Assembly (NCBI RefSeq): GCF_001807485.1 | Contig: NZ_KV789189.1 | Coordinates: 1 to 64,000, forward strand | Length of the DNA: 64,000 nt | Direction: 5' to 3' | Origin: Corynebacterium sp. HMSC08A12 | GTDB taxonomy: Bacteria > Actinomycetota > Actinomycetes > Mycobacteriales > Mycobacteriaceae | Shown here: positions 8,765 to 17,952 of the stretch, in pieces | How positions within the stretch are numbered: the first letter of the stretch is position 1 | Layout: each line of letters starts with the position of its first letter | The notes under the pieces: generated by a model | Databases searched by the model: none | What the model was told of the DNA's origin: nothing | Seen by the model: the letters and a program-made list of their open reading frames with translations, nothing else | Program-made: the position numbers and the translations under genes

Positions 8765-10558
8765 CTAGCTCAGCTCCGCGAAGAATTCCAGGATCCGCTC
8801 GCCGATCAGCTGCCGGGACTTCGGCTTCACAAACTGGTGGCCCTCCCCCGGCACCTCCAGGAACTGCGGGGTGCGGCCCAGCTCCACCAGTGCGTCGTAT
8901 AGCTGTTGGGATTCCTGCAGCGGCACGTTCGAGTCGTTGGCGCCGTGAATAAACAGCACCGGGGTGGTGATCTGTTCCGCCTTGTGCAGAGGAGAAATTT
9001 CCCACAGGAGTTCGGCATCGTGCATCGGGTACCCGTACTTCGGGGAGGCCGCACTCGCCAGCCACGGCTCGGTCGATTCGTAGTAGGTCTCAAAGCTCGT
9101 CATGCCGCAGGCATCCACCACACCTAGGAACATGTCCGGGTAGCGTGCGGCCGCCAGCACGGCCAGGAACCCGCCGTAACTGCGGCCTCCCAGGAATACC
9201 CGTCCGGCGGTGCACAAGTCGGCGTCACAAAGAAAAGAAACAGTATCCGCAACGTCGTCGATCGCGGCGAAGCGACCGTAACGGTCATCGGCGTGGATGA
9301 AGGCGCGGCCGTTGCCCTTGCTGCCGCGAATATTGGGGGTAAACACGGTGTAACCAGCGGCGACGATGTCTGCGAGCACGTCGTGGTGGACAGGCCGGGA
9401 CTGCCCCTCGGGGCCACCGTGCAGGTGGACGTACACCGGACGGCCTGGCGCGGGATCCTCCGGCAGATACAGCCAGCCGGAAAGCTCCAGGCCGTCGCGG
9501 GCGGTGTAGTAGACCAGCTCCGGGACGTCACCCTGCCGGGCGCGCTCGTCCAGGCGGTCGGTGCGGTCCGGGTCCAGTGGTTCTACACGTCCGGCCTCCA
9601 GCCGCAGCACCTCCACCGTCGGCGGCAGGTTCGGCCCCTCGACGGTAAGCGCCAGCAGCTGGCCGTCGTCCGTGATGGATAGGCCGGCGGCCACCATGCC
9701 CGGCAGTTCGACAGTGCGGCGGACCTGCACGCGCTGTTCATCGCCAAGGCTCAGCAGCTCCAGATTGGAAATGCCCGCCTGGTTCCACAGCACCGCGGCG
9801 GTCGACAGGTCCTCGCTGATTGCGAACTCATCAACGTCCGCCTCGGGGTTACTGATCAGCTCCTCACGCTCCACACACACCGGGCGCTCGCCTTCGATGT
9901 CCACCACCAGCCGCATGAGTCGGCGACGATCCGCACCGTGGTCGGTGACCACGAGGATCACTAGTCGGCTTTCCGTGATCGGCAGGATCCGCCCGTCCTC
10001 CGTGGTGGCTCCCGGCTCCGGCGGCAGCAGCGGCATCCAGCGGCCTTGAGGATTGACCAGCAACAGTTCGCGGTTGCCACGCGGGCCAACGCGCATGAGG
10101 CTATACCCGGCCTCCGAGGCGACGAGCAGCGCGTCGAGGCGCCTGTCCATCACCTGGTAGCGCGACGTATTCGGGTCGACCAGACGCGCCTCCGTCATGC
10201 CGTCGGCCGCCACGGCATCCATCGCCAGCTTGTCGCGGTCCCATTCGACCAGGTGCGTGCGGGCGTCGAAGGTGTTTCTTAGCGGTGACGCCCCTTCGAC
10301 CTCAGGATCCGTAGATACCGTGAAGGTCTCTAGCTTTTCGGAGCCCTTAGGGGACACTTCGCAGGCGATCCACTGTGCGTCCGGGGAGTGCAGCACGCGC
10401 GTGACGGGACCTTCGATGGGCAGCTGCACGGGGCGTTCCTTACCCACGCCATCCTCGGTGAGTGCTGCCTGGACGGCGTAGGGATACCCGCCATCGCGGA
10501 CGATGTAGGCGATGGCAGTGCCGTTGGGGGCTAGCGAGGGGGCGGTCGTATGGCGCAT
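8765..10558 (-). CDS. S9 family (prolyl oligopeptidase-type) peptidase
   Basis: This is a 597-residue serine peptidase with an N-terminal beta-propeller-like part (about 1-330) and a C-terminal alpha/beta-hydrolase domain. The catalytic serine is near residue 460 in [20 protein letters not shown], followed by the acid in [10 protein letters not shown] and the histidine in PGEGHQF. No signal peptide is seen, so it is probably a cytoplasmic oligopeptidase or acylaminoacyl peptidase. The substrate is unknown. Its coding strand carries CTTTGTGACGCC (complement of 9221-9239), preceded by TTTCTTTT, a copy of the dispersed motif encoding SFLCDA. Confidence 0.85.
   Translation of the reverse strand: MRHTTAPSLAPNGTAIAYIVRDGGYPYAVQAALTEDGVGKERPVQLPIEGPVTRVLHSPDAQWIACEVSPKGSEKLETFTVSTDPEVEGASPLRNTFDARTHLVEWDRDKLAMDAVAADGMTEARLVDPNTSRYQVMDRRLDALLVASEAGYSLMRVGPRGNRELLLVNPQGRWMPLLPPEPGATTEDGRILPITESRLVILVVTDHGADRRRLMRLVVDIEGERPVCVEREELISNPEADVDEFAISEDLSTAAVLWNQAGISNLELLSLGDEQRVQVRRTVELPGMVAAGLSITDDGQLLALTVEGPNLPPTVEVLRLEAGRVEPLDPDRTDRLDERARQGDVPELVYYTARDGLELSGWLYLPEDPAPGRPVYVHLHGGPEGQSRPVHHDVLADIVAAGYTVFTPNIRGSKGNGRAFIHADDRYGRFAAIDDVADTVSFLCDADLCTAGRVFLGGRSYGGFLAVLAAARYPDMFLGVVDACGMTSFETYYESTEPWLASAASPKYGYPMHDAELLWEISPLHKAEQITTPVLFIHGANDSNVPLQESQQLYDALVELGRTPQFLEVPGEGHQFVKPKSRQLIGERILEFFAELS
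9221..9240 (-). repeat. Dispersed TTCTTTGTGACGCC motif inside S9 peptidase gene
   Basis: Reading the minus strand gives TTTCTTTTCTTTGTGACGCC. Its last 19 bases are identical to a stretch in the unrelated imuA' locus (23345-23363, + strand). The two genes share no ancestry, so the identity points to a genuine dispersed sequence. Confidence 0.7.
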
Positions 10559-10659
10559 GAATCCAGTATTCTAGCGAAGCCCGAACGGCTGACCTAACAG
10601 TTTCTCCTTTAGATACAGACTGGTGCGGGTAGAGCGGAGAAACTCTATGCTGTGAAGAC

Positions 10660-11868
10660 ATGAGCATTTACGTGAACGCCTACTCCACCGTCCGTGCGGA
10701 CGTGCCCTTCCGCGGACCGGGCGAGCCCGCCATCGCTTCCCGCGAGTTGTGCTTCGACTCGCCGGACCGGCCGTTCCTCAAGACCACGGCCAATGGCGCT
10801 AGCGAGGATGAGGAGCAGCAGACCCGTGAACTGCTGGAGCACCTGGCAGGCTTCGAGGGTTACGTCGCCACGCAGGGTGAGGAGCGCTTCGGCAGCTTTA
10901 ATTCCTACATCCACTCGGTGATGCAGCACATCCACAGCGTGCGGCGCCACTATGTGTTCGAGCGCGACGACGACTTTGACTTCTCCCACCTGGGCGAATT
11001 CGCCGACTGGGCGCGTGAGGCCAACGCGGTTTTCTTCCTGACCGACGGCACTGTGCGCAATGCAGGCGGCGCGGATCTACTGGACCCCGCACAGATCGGC
11101 AGTTCCCAGGCCAGTGGAGCGCAGGCGAACTCTGTACCGCAGCACCCGGGCTCCGTAGAGCGGATGCGCCGCGTGCGCGGGGACCTATGGCGGAAGGGTT
11201 TCCGGGTGGCGACGACGCTGCCGCCAGTGCGCAGCGAAGCTGAGGTGCTGCTGCGCCCCGCCGAGGAGGTCTTCAACCGGGCCGTGACTTTGTCCGTGGT
11301 GGCGACCGTTGCCGTAGCAGTGTTGAACGGCGAGCCCGTGGACTTCGACGCGTTGCGCTCTGGATCGCGGCGGGCTTTCGACCACCTCACCCCGATTGAG
11401 CGGTCCTTCCTCGATACCGCGGAGGCTGCGCAGGCTGTACAGGGGACGCAGGAAGCACAGGGAACACAGGCCTATAACCAGGAGCTGCAGGACGATGCGT
11501 ACCAGCTGGCCTGGGCCTACACCGCTGCTGAGTTCCTCGCCTGGGCTGTCGGCCTGATCGACATTGACGTCTTCGGGTTCGCCCCCGTAGATCTTCCCGC
11601 CCTGCGGACTGCACTGCGCGCCGTGGATCGCGAAGGGCGCGATGCCTCCGCACTGCCGCTGCGCAGCCTTCCGGAAATCTGCGATGCTTCGGAGCACATC
11701 TACTCTTTGCGCTGGGTTTCCGTGGAGCTGCAGTCCGATAGTCCCTCCCAGACCGGCCCTGGCACCCTCCAGCCCCAGGATCACTCCACCCTTGTCGAAC
11801 GCCACCGCGCTGTCGCCTGGCTGACCGATCCGGTTATCGCGTACGACGACGTAGATCTCTCCACTTAA
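10660..11868 (+). CDS. DUF4272-like protein
   Basis: This is a 402-residue soluble protein without signal peptide or membrane helices. The region around residues 165-300 resembles DUF4272: RMRRVRGDLWRKGF, a block rich in Ala/Val (AVTLSVVATVAVAVLNGEPVD) and YQLAWAYTAAEFLAWAVGLID. The N-terminal 160 residues begin MSIYVNAYSTVRADVP and look like a separate domain. A Gln/Ala/Thr-rich insert with repeats of GTQEAQ lies near residue 262. Function is unknown. It is divergent from the S9 peptidase gene with about 100 bp between the starts. Confidence 0.65.
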   Translation: MSIYVNAYSTVRADVPFRGPGEPAIASRELCFDSPDRPFLKTTANGASEDEEQQTRELLEHLAGFEGYVATQGEERFGSFNSYIHSVMQHIHSVRRHYVFERDDDFDFSHLGEFADWAREANAVFFLTDGTVRNAGGADLLDPAQIGSSQASGAQANSVPQHPGSVERMRRVRGDLWRKGFRVATTLPPVRSEAEVLLRPAEEVFNRAVTLSVVATVAVAVLNGEPVDFDALRSGSRRAFDHLTPIERSFLDTAEAAQAVQGTQEAQGTQAYNQELQDDAYQLAWAYTAAEFLAWAVGLIDIDVFGFAPVDLPALRTALRAVDREGRDASALPLRSLPEICDASEHIYSLRWVSVELQSDSPSQTGPGTLQPQDHSTLVERHRAVAWLTDPVIAYDDVDLST

Positions 11869-11919
11869 AGGTCGCACTAAGCTGCCCCCATTGCGTGTAC
11901 GCGACCGCAGCGGTTGGCG

Positions 11920-13344
11920 TCACCGGTGATGTGCTTCAAAGAACGCGGCGACTTCGCCCGACGCGGTCACCGCATTGGAGCGGCGCTCGCGCGAACGATC
12001 CACCGCTCCCGCACCGGCCTCGCCCGTGTGCTCGCCCATCCACGTGTGGCCGGCGTCGCCGATGGCCAAATGCATGACCTCCATGTGTTGGCCGCAGTTA
12101 GGCCACTGGACGCGCTGCACGGCATCCGTCACGCGGGTGGCAATCGGCGCGCCCACGCAATGTGCGCGGCTCGCATATAGCTGCGAGAACTCGAAGGCCC
12201 CCAGGTACTCGTCCTCGTATCGTCCGCCGCCTCCGTAGTGGATCGTCTGATCCTTTCGGCCGTGAATGTCCAGGTACGGGGTGGTTTCACCGCGCTTGAA
12301 GCGGACGTTCTCTGGCTTCTTCGGGTCCGCGCCCTTCTCCGCACAGGCGCGCCATGTGCCCGAGTAGTAGGCCGCGGATACGGCCGCGAAGGCCGCGAAT
12401 TCGTCCGGCATCTCGCAGGCCAGCTTGCCTACGAAGCCCCCGCCGTTGGACATGCCCGTCGCGTAGATCCGGTTCGCATCCACCTGGTAGGTGGAGGACA
12501 CTGCGTCCAGCATGTCGCGGACGAAGCGCACGTCCTCGCCAGCCTTCACCTGCGCATACGGGGCGCCCTCCCATGCGTTGCCGATGCCCTGTGGGTACAC
12601 CACGATCGCATTTTTGCCCGCCAGGCCGGTGTAGTGCGCCATCTGGGTGGCCTGCTCGCGGTAGCCGTGGAACGCGAAGATCAACGGGAGGGGTTTCTGG
12701 TCCTTCGCGCCCTCCTGTTGCTTCTTGTCGTAGCGCTGCGCGCCACGCGGGACGTTAATGATGTACCGGCGGTCGCGCTTGCCGGATTTGAGCTCGAGCG
12801 TTTTGTCCTGTCCCGCCTTCGGCACTTCGCGGATCGGGTGGAAGTGCTGCGGGATGCGCGCCACCGCGGGGGAAACCTGCACGTTGGGGCCTGCAGGCGG
12901 AATGGCCACCGCTTCCGTCGGGGCGAAATCCGCCGGTTCCTTCACTGTGTTGTGCGCCTGCGGATCGTCGTGGGGGGCGTGGGCGATTTTCTGAATGGCC
13001 ACGCCCATTCCGGCTGCGCAGAGCAGCAGAAACACCGCGAGTACGGTTGCTGCGATGCGCCTGCGGCGGAATTGCTGTTCCGTGGGGCGGCTGCCAGTGG
13101 GGCGCTCCGGGGCACGGCGGTTGTTGCGGCGATCCGCGCGGTGCCGGCCACCCTTCGCGCGGTTTTCGGGATTTTGTTGATGACGCCGCCGGCTCCCCCG
13201 CCAGGATTCCTCCCCGAAGCGCGCAGCTTCCTGATCGCTGACCTGTGGAGGCGCCGCTAGGTGGAGGCGCTCCTTCCGAGCCAGGTTTCCCCGCGCGCGA
13301 CGTTGCGCGCGGGGGTCATCCGGGTCGAAAGGCTCACGAGTCAC
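11920..13344 (-). CDS. PHB depolymerase-family esterase (LpqC-like), membrane-anchored
   Basis: The 474-residue protein has an arginine-rich cytoplasmic head of about 90 residues and a single membrane helix near 95-115. An extracytoplasmic alpha/beta hydrolase of the poly(3-hydroxybutyrate) depolymerase/feruloyl esterase class follows. Key blocks are PLIFAFHGYREQATQM (oxyanion region), YPQGIGNAWEG, YATGMSNGGGFVGKLACEMP with the nucleophile serine, and DIHGRKDQTIHYGG with the acid. The final histidine is likely in DAGHTWMGEH. Mycobacterial LpqC is similar but lipid-anchored. The start codon is GTG at 13344. Substrate unknown. Confidence 0.75.
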   Translation of the reverse strand: MTREPFDPDDPRAQRRARGNLARKERLHLAAPPQVSDQEAARFGEESWRGSRRRHQQNPENRAKGGRHRADRRNNRRAPERPTGSRPTEQQFRRRRIAATVLAVFLLLCAAGMGVAIQKIAHAPHDDPQAHNTVKEPADFAPTEAVAIPPAGPNVQVSPAVARIPQHFHPIREVPKAGQDKTLELKSGKRDRRYIINVPRGAQRYDKKQQEGAKDQKPLPLIFAFHGYREQATQMAHYTGLAGKNAIVVYPQGIGNAWEGAPYAQVKAGEDVRFVRDMLDAVSSTYQVDANRIYATGMSNGGGFVGKLACEMPDEFAAFAAVSAAYYSGTWRACAEKGADPKKPENVRFKRGETTPYLDIHGRKDQTIHYGGGGRYEDEYLGAFEFSQLYASRAHCVGAPIATRVTDAVQRVQWPNCGQHMEVMHLAIGDAGHTWMGEHTGEAGAGAVDRSRERRSNAVTASGEVAAFFEAHHR

Positions 13345-13424
13345 GGGGACGATTGTTCTTGGCTGCTACGCCTGTGTCAATTACCGGCCCAGTGTTCAGC
13401 ATCATCCCAGCGAGAAGCGCCGAC

Positions 13425-16400
13425 TTAGCGGAAATCTCGCGAGCCCGCGTGTGCTCCCGCGATCTCGCCGGCCGGCCGCAGCTGAGTCTCCACCTGTTCC
13501 AGCAGATCCGCCGTCACGGTGGCCGCCCCCTCCGCGTTGTGGACAATCCCTCGCACGACCAGGATCTTTGCATTTAGCGCAACCGCTCGTTGCCGCGCCC
13601 ACAGCCCCTGCGAGACCACAATATTCGCCAGCCCGGTCTCGTCCTCCAGACCGAAAAATACCACCCCACCTGCGGTTGCGGGGCGCTGCCGGTGAGTCAC
13701 CACGCCCGCGACGCGCACCCGCGTGCCATCGGGGACGCGCAGCAGGCTATCGGCCGTCACCACCGCCGCACCACCGCGCGGGGCGACATCACCGGGGTGT
13801 GTACCGCGCGGTGCAGGGCGTAGATGCCACTCGTTCAGGTACTCGCGCAGCAGACGCACCGGATGCTCGGCCGTCGTCACGCTCGTTGTCGCTAGTTCGG
13901 ACGCCACCATCTCAAACGCACTCATCCCAGGCAACGCCGGCGCATGCACGCCGGACGTCCCCGGCAGCATTCCCGGCCGCTCGGTCGCCGCCACCCCGGC
14001 GGCCCACACGGCTTGGCGGCGGGTTAGCCCGAGACTCCCCAAAGCCCCCGCCCGCGCCAGCTTCTCCACATGAGCCACGGTCAGCCCAGCTTCGCGGGAT
14101 AGGTCTTCCACGCTGGTGAAGCGGCCGATCCGCTCGCGCGCCTCCACGATGCGCTCTGCCACCTCTGCGGAGATCCCCTTCACCCCGCCCGCCCCGCTGA
14201 GCCCCAGCCGGATCTGCCCCACCGGCTCGCCGGTCCCCCGGCCTAGCCCGTGAACTCCCGTGGGCCGGTTGGTACGTGGGGGCGTCATTAAGGAAACAAC
14301 CGCATCCACCTGCACGTCCGAAGCGTTCACGTCCACGGGAAGAACCTCCACGCCGTGTCGGCGCGCGTCGGCCAGCAGGGACTGCGGCGAGTAGAACCCC
14401 ATCGGCTGGGCGCGCAGCAGGGCCACGCAGAACTCCGCCGGATAGTGGTACTTGAACCACGCGGAGTAGTAGACCAGGGAGGCGAAAGATTGCGAGTGTG
14501 ATTCCGGGAAGCCGTAGCTGGCGAAGGCTACGATCTTGTCCCACAACCGGTCAGCCACTACCCCGCGGATCCCGTTCTTCGCCTCTAATCCCTGGTAGAA
14601 GCGCTTTTTCAGCCGCTCCATCTTCTGCGGCGAGCGCTTGGATCCCATCGCCCGGCGCAGGGTATCGGCCTCGGCGCCGCTAAAGCCCGCGGCATCCACG
14701 GCCATCTGCATCAGCTGCTCCTGGAATAGCGGGATGCCCAGGGTCTTCGTCAGCGCGGGCTCCAGGCACGGGTGGTCGAAAGTCACGGGCTCCAGGCCAT
14801 TGCGGCGGCGAATATAGGGGTGCACGGAGCCGCCCTGGATGGGGCCGGGGCGGATCAGCGCGACCTCCACCACGAGGTCGTAGAAGGTGCGCGGCTTCAG
14901 GCGCGGCAGGGTGGACATCTGCGCGCGGGATTCCACCTGGAACACTCCCACCGCGTCCGCGCGGGAGAGCATCGCGTAGACCTCCGGCTCCGTGGGGTCC
15001 AGCCGCCACAGCTCCACCTCCCGGCCCCGGTGGGCGCGCACCTGGTCCACCGCGTGGTGCAGCGCCTCCAGCATGCCCAGTCCCAGCAGGTCGAACTTCA
15101 CCAGCCCCACGGCCGCGCAGTCGTCCTTGTCCCACTGCACCACCGAGCGGCCTTCCATCCGCGCCCATTCCGTCGGCACAACTTGCGCGATCGGACGGTC
15201 GCAGATCACCATGCCGCCGGAGTGAATACCCAGGTGGCGGGGGTGGTCCAGCATCTGCTCGGCTAAGTGCTGCACTGCGTCGGGGGTCTGTTCCGGGTGG
15301 CGGGTCCAGGCATCGATCTGGCCCGGCGCGTAGCCGAGGGCACGTCCGGCATCGCGGGTGGCGCCTCGGCGGCGGTAGGTGATCACGTTCGCCACCTGCG
15401 CGGCGTTCTCGCGGCCATAGCGGGAGTACACGTACTGGATCGCCTCCTCGCGCCGCCCGGATTCGATGTCGAGGTCGATGTCGGGTGGCCCGTCGCGTTC
15501 CGGGGAGAGGAAACGCTCGAAGAGCAGGCCGGAGGCCACCGCGTCCACCGTCGTGATCCCCAACGCAAAGCACACCGCGGAGTTCGCGGCGGATCCTCGC
15601 CCCTGGCAGAAGATATTGTTCTCGTGGCAGAAGGAGACGATGTCATGGACGATCAGGAAGTAGCCTGGAAACCCCAGCTGCTCGATGGTTTCCAGCTCGC
15701 GGTCGATGGTGGCCCAGGCCTGGTTGGCGGCGGCGGAGGAACCCCGCTGGCCGTAGCGCTGCGCCCCGCCGCGTTCGGTGATGGCGCGCAGCCAGGTCAT
15801 TTCCGTGTACCCCTCCGGTACGGGGAAGTGGGGCAGGTTCGGCGCTACAAGGTCCAGCGTGAAGGCACATTCTTCGGCAACCTGCACGGTGGTCTCCACG
15901 GCGCGCGCCAGCCACTCGCAATCGCCCGCAAGCTGCAGCATCTCCTCTCCCGAGCGCAGCCACGAGCCGCCGACCGGGTGGGTGGTCGGCTCCGCGGCGG
16001 CCATATCTTTCCGCTCGTGCAGTGCGGCCTTCGCCCCAGCCAGCCGGGAGTGTTTCGGGGTGGCGCACGTCGGGGCACTGCTGACGATCTCGCGTAGGCC
16101 GTGGCGCACCGCCAGGGCGTGGAGGCGTTCGTTGCGGTCGGCGTCGGCGGGGTTCATCGTGTGTTGCAGCTCCACTACGACGTTGTCCGCGCCGAAGATG
16201 TCCACTAGTCGCGCGTCCGCCCAGCGCCAATCCAGCAGCACTAGCCAGTGGCCGCCCGCCGCCTCCGACAGCCGGGGCAGGCTGGGGTACCGGACGGAAT
16301 CTTTGTCCGGGTCGGCCATGCGGGCGTCAGCAATAACCCGGCTGAGCCGCGTGTAGCCTTCGCGCCCCTTGCACAGCACCGTGAGTGGCACGTCGAGGCT

Positions 16401-16868
16401 CAGCTCCGCGCCGAATACCGTAGCGAGGTCCGCTTCACTCTCCGCCACCGCCGTAGCGAAGCGCGCCGCCCCGTAGAAGCCGTCGCGGTCCACGCACGCA
16501 AGCGCGCTTAGCCCCAGTTCACAAGCCGTTGCAACCATCTGCTCGGGCTGGCTCGCGCCACGTAGGAAGTTGTAGGCGCTGCAGGCGTGGAGCTCTGCGA
16601 AGGGGGTGGTTATTCCTTTTTGTGACGCCCCCTCGGCCCCAGTGCCATCCGCCTCCGCAAAGTCGAGAGACGTGGTGCGCTGCTGACCTTCCCCTACTCC
16701 GACCGCGCGGAGGTTCCGCAGCCCCGGCCCTCTGCCGGATAGAACGCTTTCGAGCTGCGCCCAGCTAAGCGGCCGCCCCTGGGAAAAGCTCCTGGATTGC
16801 GGCTTGCGTAGCGTGCGGCGAGATGCCGGGTTTGGCTCGCCGGCGGGGTCGCGGGGTTCAACAGACAC
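13425..16868 (-). CDS. dnaE2: Error-prone DNA polymerase III alpha subunit (DnaE2)
   Basis: DnaE2 performs mutagenic translesion synthesis with ImuA' and ImuB after DNA damage. The protein has an N-terminal PHP domain (ELHACSAYNFLRGASQPEQM), the polymerase active-site triad DIDLDIESGRREE near residue 462, a helix-hairpin-helix region (AEVAERIVEARERIGRF) and a C-terminal OB fold. The GTG at 16868 was preferred because the next upstream start falls inside the SOS box. Two linkers contain the dispersed motif. GASQKG precedes the PHP domain (complement of 16617-16634), and LMTPPRT lies after the finger region (14281). imuB and imuA' lie about 4 kb away on the same strand. Confidence 0.93.
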   Translation of the reverse strand: MSVEPRDPAGEPNPASRRTLRKPQSRSFSQGRPLSWAQLESVLSGRGPGLRNLRAVGVGEGQQRTTSLDFAEADGTGAEGASQKGITTPFAELHACSAYNFLRGASQPEQMVATACELGLSALACVDRDGFYGAARFATAVAESEADLATVFGAELSLDVPLTVLCKGREGYTRLSRVIADARMADPDKDSVRYPSLPRLSEAAGGHWLVLLDWRWADARLVDIFGADNVVVELQHTMNPADADRNERLHALAVRHGLREIVSSAPTCATPKHSRLAGAKAALHERKDMAAAEPTTHPVGGSWLRSGEEMLQLAGDCEWLARAVETTVQVAEECAFTLDLVAPNLPHFPVPEGYTEMTWLRAITERGGAQRYGQRGSSAAANQAWATIDRELETIEQLGFPGYFLIVHDIVSFCHENNIFCQGRGSAANSAVCFALGITTVDAVASGLLFERFLSPERDGPPDIDLDIESGRREEAIQYVYSRYGRENAAQVANVITYRRRGATRDAGRALGYAPGQIDAWTRHPEQTPDAVQHLAEQMLDHPRHLGIHSGGMVICDRPIAQVVPTEWARMEGRSVVQWDKDDCAAVGLVKFDLLGLGMLEALHHAVDQVRAHRGREVELWRLDPTEPEVYAMLSRADAVGVFQVESRAQMSTLPRLKPRTFYDLVVEVALIRPGPIQGGSVHPYIRRRNGLEPVTFDHPCLEPALTKTLGIPLFQEQLMQMAVDAAGFSGAEADTLRRAMGSKRSPQKMERLKKRFYQGLEAKNGIRGVVADRLWDKIVAFASYGFPESHSQSFASLVYYSAWFKYHYPAEFCVALLRAQPMGFYSPQSLLADARRHGVEVLPVDVNASDVQVDAVVSLMTPPRTNRPTGVHGLGRGTGEPVGQIRLGLSGAGGVKGISAEVAERIVEARERIGRFTSVEDLSREAGLTVAHVEKLARAGALGSLGLTRRQAVWAAGVAATERPGMLPGTSGVHAPALPGMSAFEMVASELATTSVTTAEHPVRLLREYLNEWHLRPAPRGTHPGDVAPRGGAAVVTADSLLRVPDGTRVRVAGVVTHRQRPATAGGVVFFGLEDETGLANIVVSQGLWARQRAVALNAKILVVRGIVHNAEGAATVTADLLEQVETQLRPAGEIAGAHAGSRDFR
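14279..14296 (+). repeat. Dispersed GGGGGCGTCA motif inside dnaE2
   Basis: GGGGGCGTCATTAAGGAAAC lies here, with the adenine-rich right side typical of the family. It encodes part of a variable linker in DnaE2 that other family members lack, as far as I recall. Confidence 0.55.
16617..16636 (+). repeat. Dispersed TTTTTGTGACGCCCCCTC motif inside dnaE2
   Basis: CTTTTTGTGACGCCCCCTCG lies here on the + strand and forms the GASQK linker of DnaE2 on the coding strand. ImuA' has GASQRK encoded by the same motif. Confidence 0.6.
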
Positions 16869-16878
16869 AGAGCGATTA

Positions 16879-16894
16879 TAGAACACCTATTCTA
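16879..16894. promoter_or_regulatory. SOS (LexA) box of dnaE2
   Basis: TAGAACACCTATTCTA is a near-perfect palindrome of the actinobacterial SOS type. It ends about ten bases before the chosen GTG start, so LexA bound here would block the promoter. The box upstream of imuA' differs by one central base. Confidence 0.85.
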
Positions 16895-17047
16895 TTATTC
16901 GCCAGAGTGGGCAAACTCCCCTCAAGGGCGGCCAAAACTGAGACTAGACTAAGTTGTTCATTCTGGTTTAGAGTGCTACTTTAATCGCACAGTTCAGCCC
17001 GGACATTCGACAGAGCACCGGGCCCCATGACTATCCAGGAGGATCCC

Positions 17048-17908
17048 ATGTCCCTTCGCCGTAAAGTAGCAGCCGGTGTAGCTGCAGCAGTTATGGCCTT
17101 CAGCTTGACCGCCTGCGGCGGTGACGACGACACGATCAAGGTCGGCACCACCGACCAGGGCCAGAAGCAGTGGCAGGTGTTTGAGGAAAAGGCCAAGGAA
17201 GAAGGCCTGAACGTTGAGCTGGTTCCGTTCGGCGACTACAGCCTGCCGAACCGCGCGCTGGCCGACGGCGAGATCGACGTCAACAACTTCCAGCACCTGA
17301 TGTTCCTGGCTGACTACAACGTAAACAACGACTCCAACCTGGTGCCGATCGGCGCCACCGAGATCATCCCGCTGGGCGTGTACTACCAGGACCACAGCGA
17401 GGTCAAGGACATCGAGGAAGCCGGCGAGGTTGCCATCCCGAACGACCCGACCAACCAGGGCCGCGCCCTGCACGTGCTGGCATCCGCTGGCCTGGTGAAG
17501 CTGAAGGATGACAAGATCCTCTCCCCGACCCCGGCCGACATCGACGAGGGTAAGTCCAAGGTCAAGGTCACCCCGGTGGACGCCGCCCAGACTGTGACCG
17601 CCTACAAGGACGGCACCCCGGCCGTCATCAACAACTCCTTCCTGGAGCGCGGCAACATCGACCCGAAGTCCGCCATCGTCGAGGATGACCCGAAGGCAGA
17701 GTCCGCCAAGCCGTTCATCAACGCCTTCGTCACCACCGAGGAGAACAAGGACGACGAGGATCTGAAGAAGCTCGTTGAGGTCTGGCACTCCAAGGACGTT
17801 CAGGATGCACTGAACGAGCAGTCCAAGGGCACCTCCGTCCAGGTCCAGATGGGCCCGGAGGAGCTGGCTAAGGTTCTGAAGGACACTGAGGGCCAGATCA
17901 AGAAGTAG
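17048..17908 (+). CDS. metQ: Methionine ABC transporter substrate-binding lipoprotein (MetQ)
   Basis: This is an NlpA-family lipoprotein that binds methionine outside the membrane and delivers it to MetN/MetI. The ATG at 17048 follows a clear AGGAGG. The signal peptide ends in the lipobox FSLTAC, so Cys20 is lipidated. The mature part has KVGTTDQGQ, EVNNFQHLMFL-type blocks (here DVNNFQHLMFL) and VINNSFLERG. Its 286 residues are normal. TAGAC at 16945, followed after six bases by the partial match GTTCA, may be a weak McbR half-site. metN and metI follow directly. Confidence 0.92.
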   Translation: MSLRRKVAAGVAAAVMAFSLTACGGDDDTIKVGTTDQGQKQWQVFEEKAKEEGLNVELVPFGDYSLPNRALADGEIDVNNFQHLMFLADYNVNNDSNLVPIGATEIIPLGVYYQDHSEVKDIEEAGEVAIPNDPTNQGRALHVLASAGLVKLKDDKILSPTPADIDEGKSKVKVTPVDAAQTVTAYKDGTPAVINNSFLERGNIDPKSAIVEDDPKAESAKPFINAFVTTEENKDDEDLKKLVEVWHSKDVQDALNEQSKGTSVQVQMGPEELAKVLKDTEGQIKK

Positions 17909-17952
17909 GCCCAATCGGCACTACTAACCCCAACTCTTAAAAGAGGTTCCCT

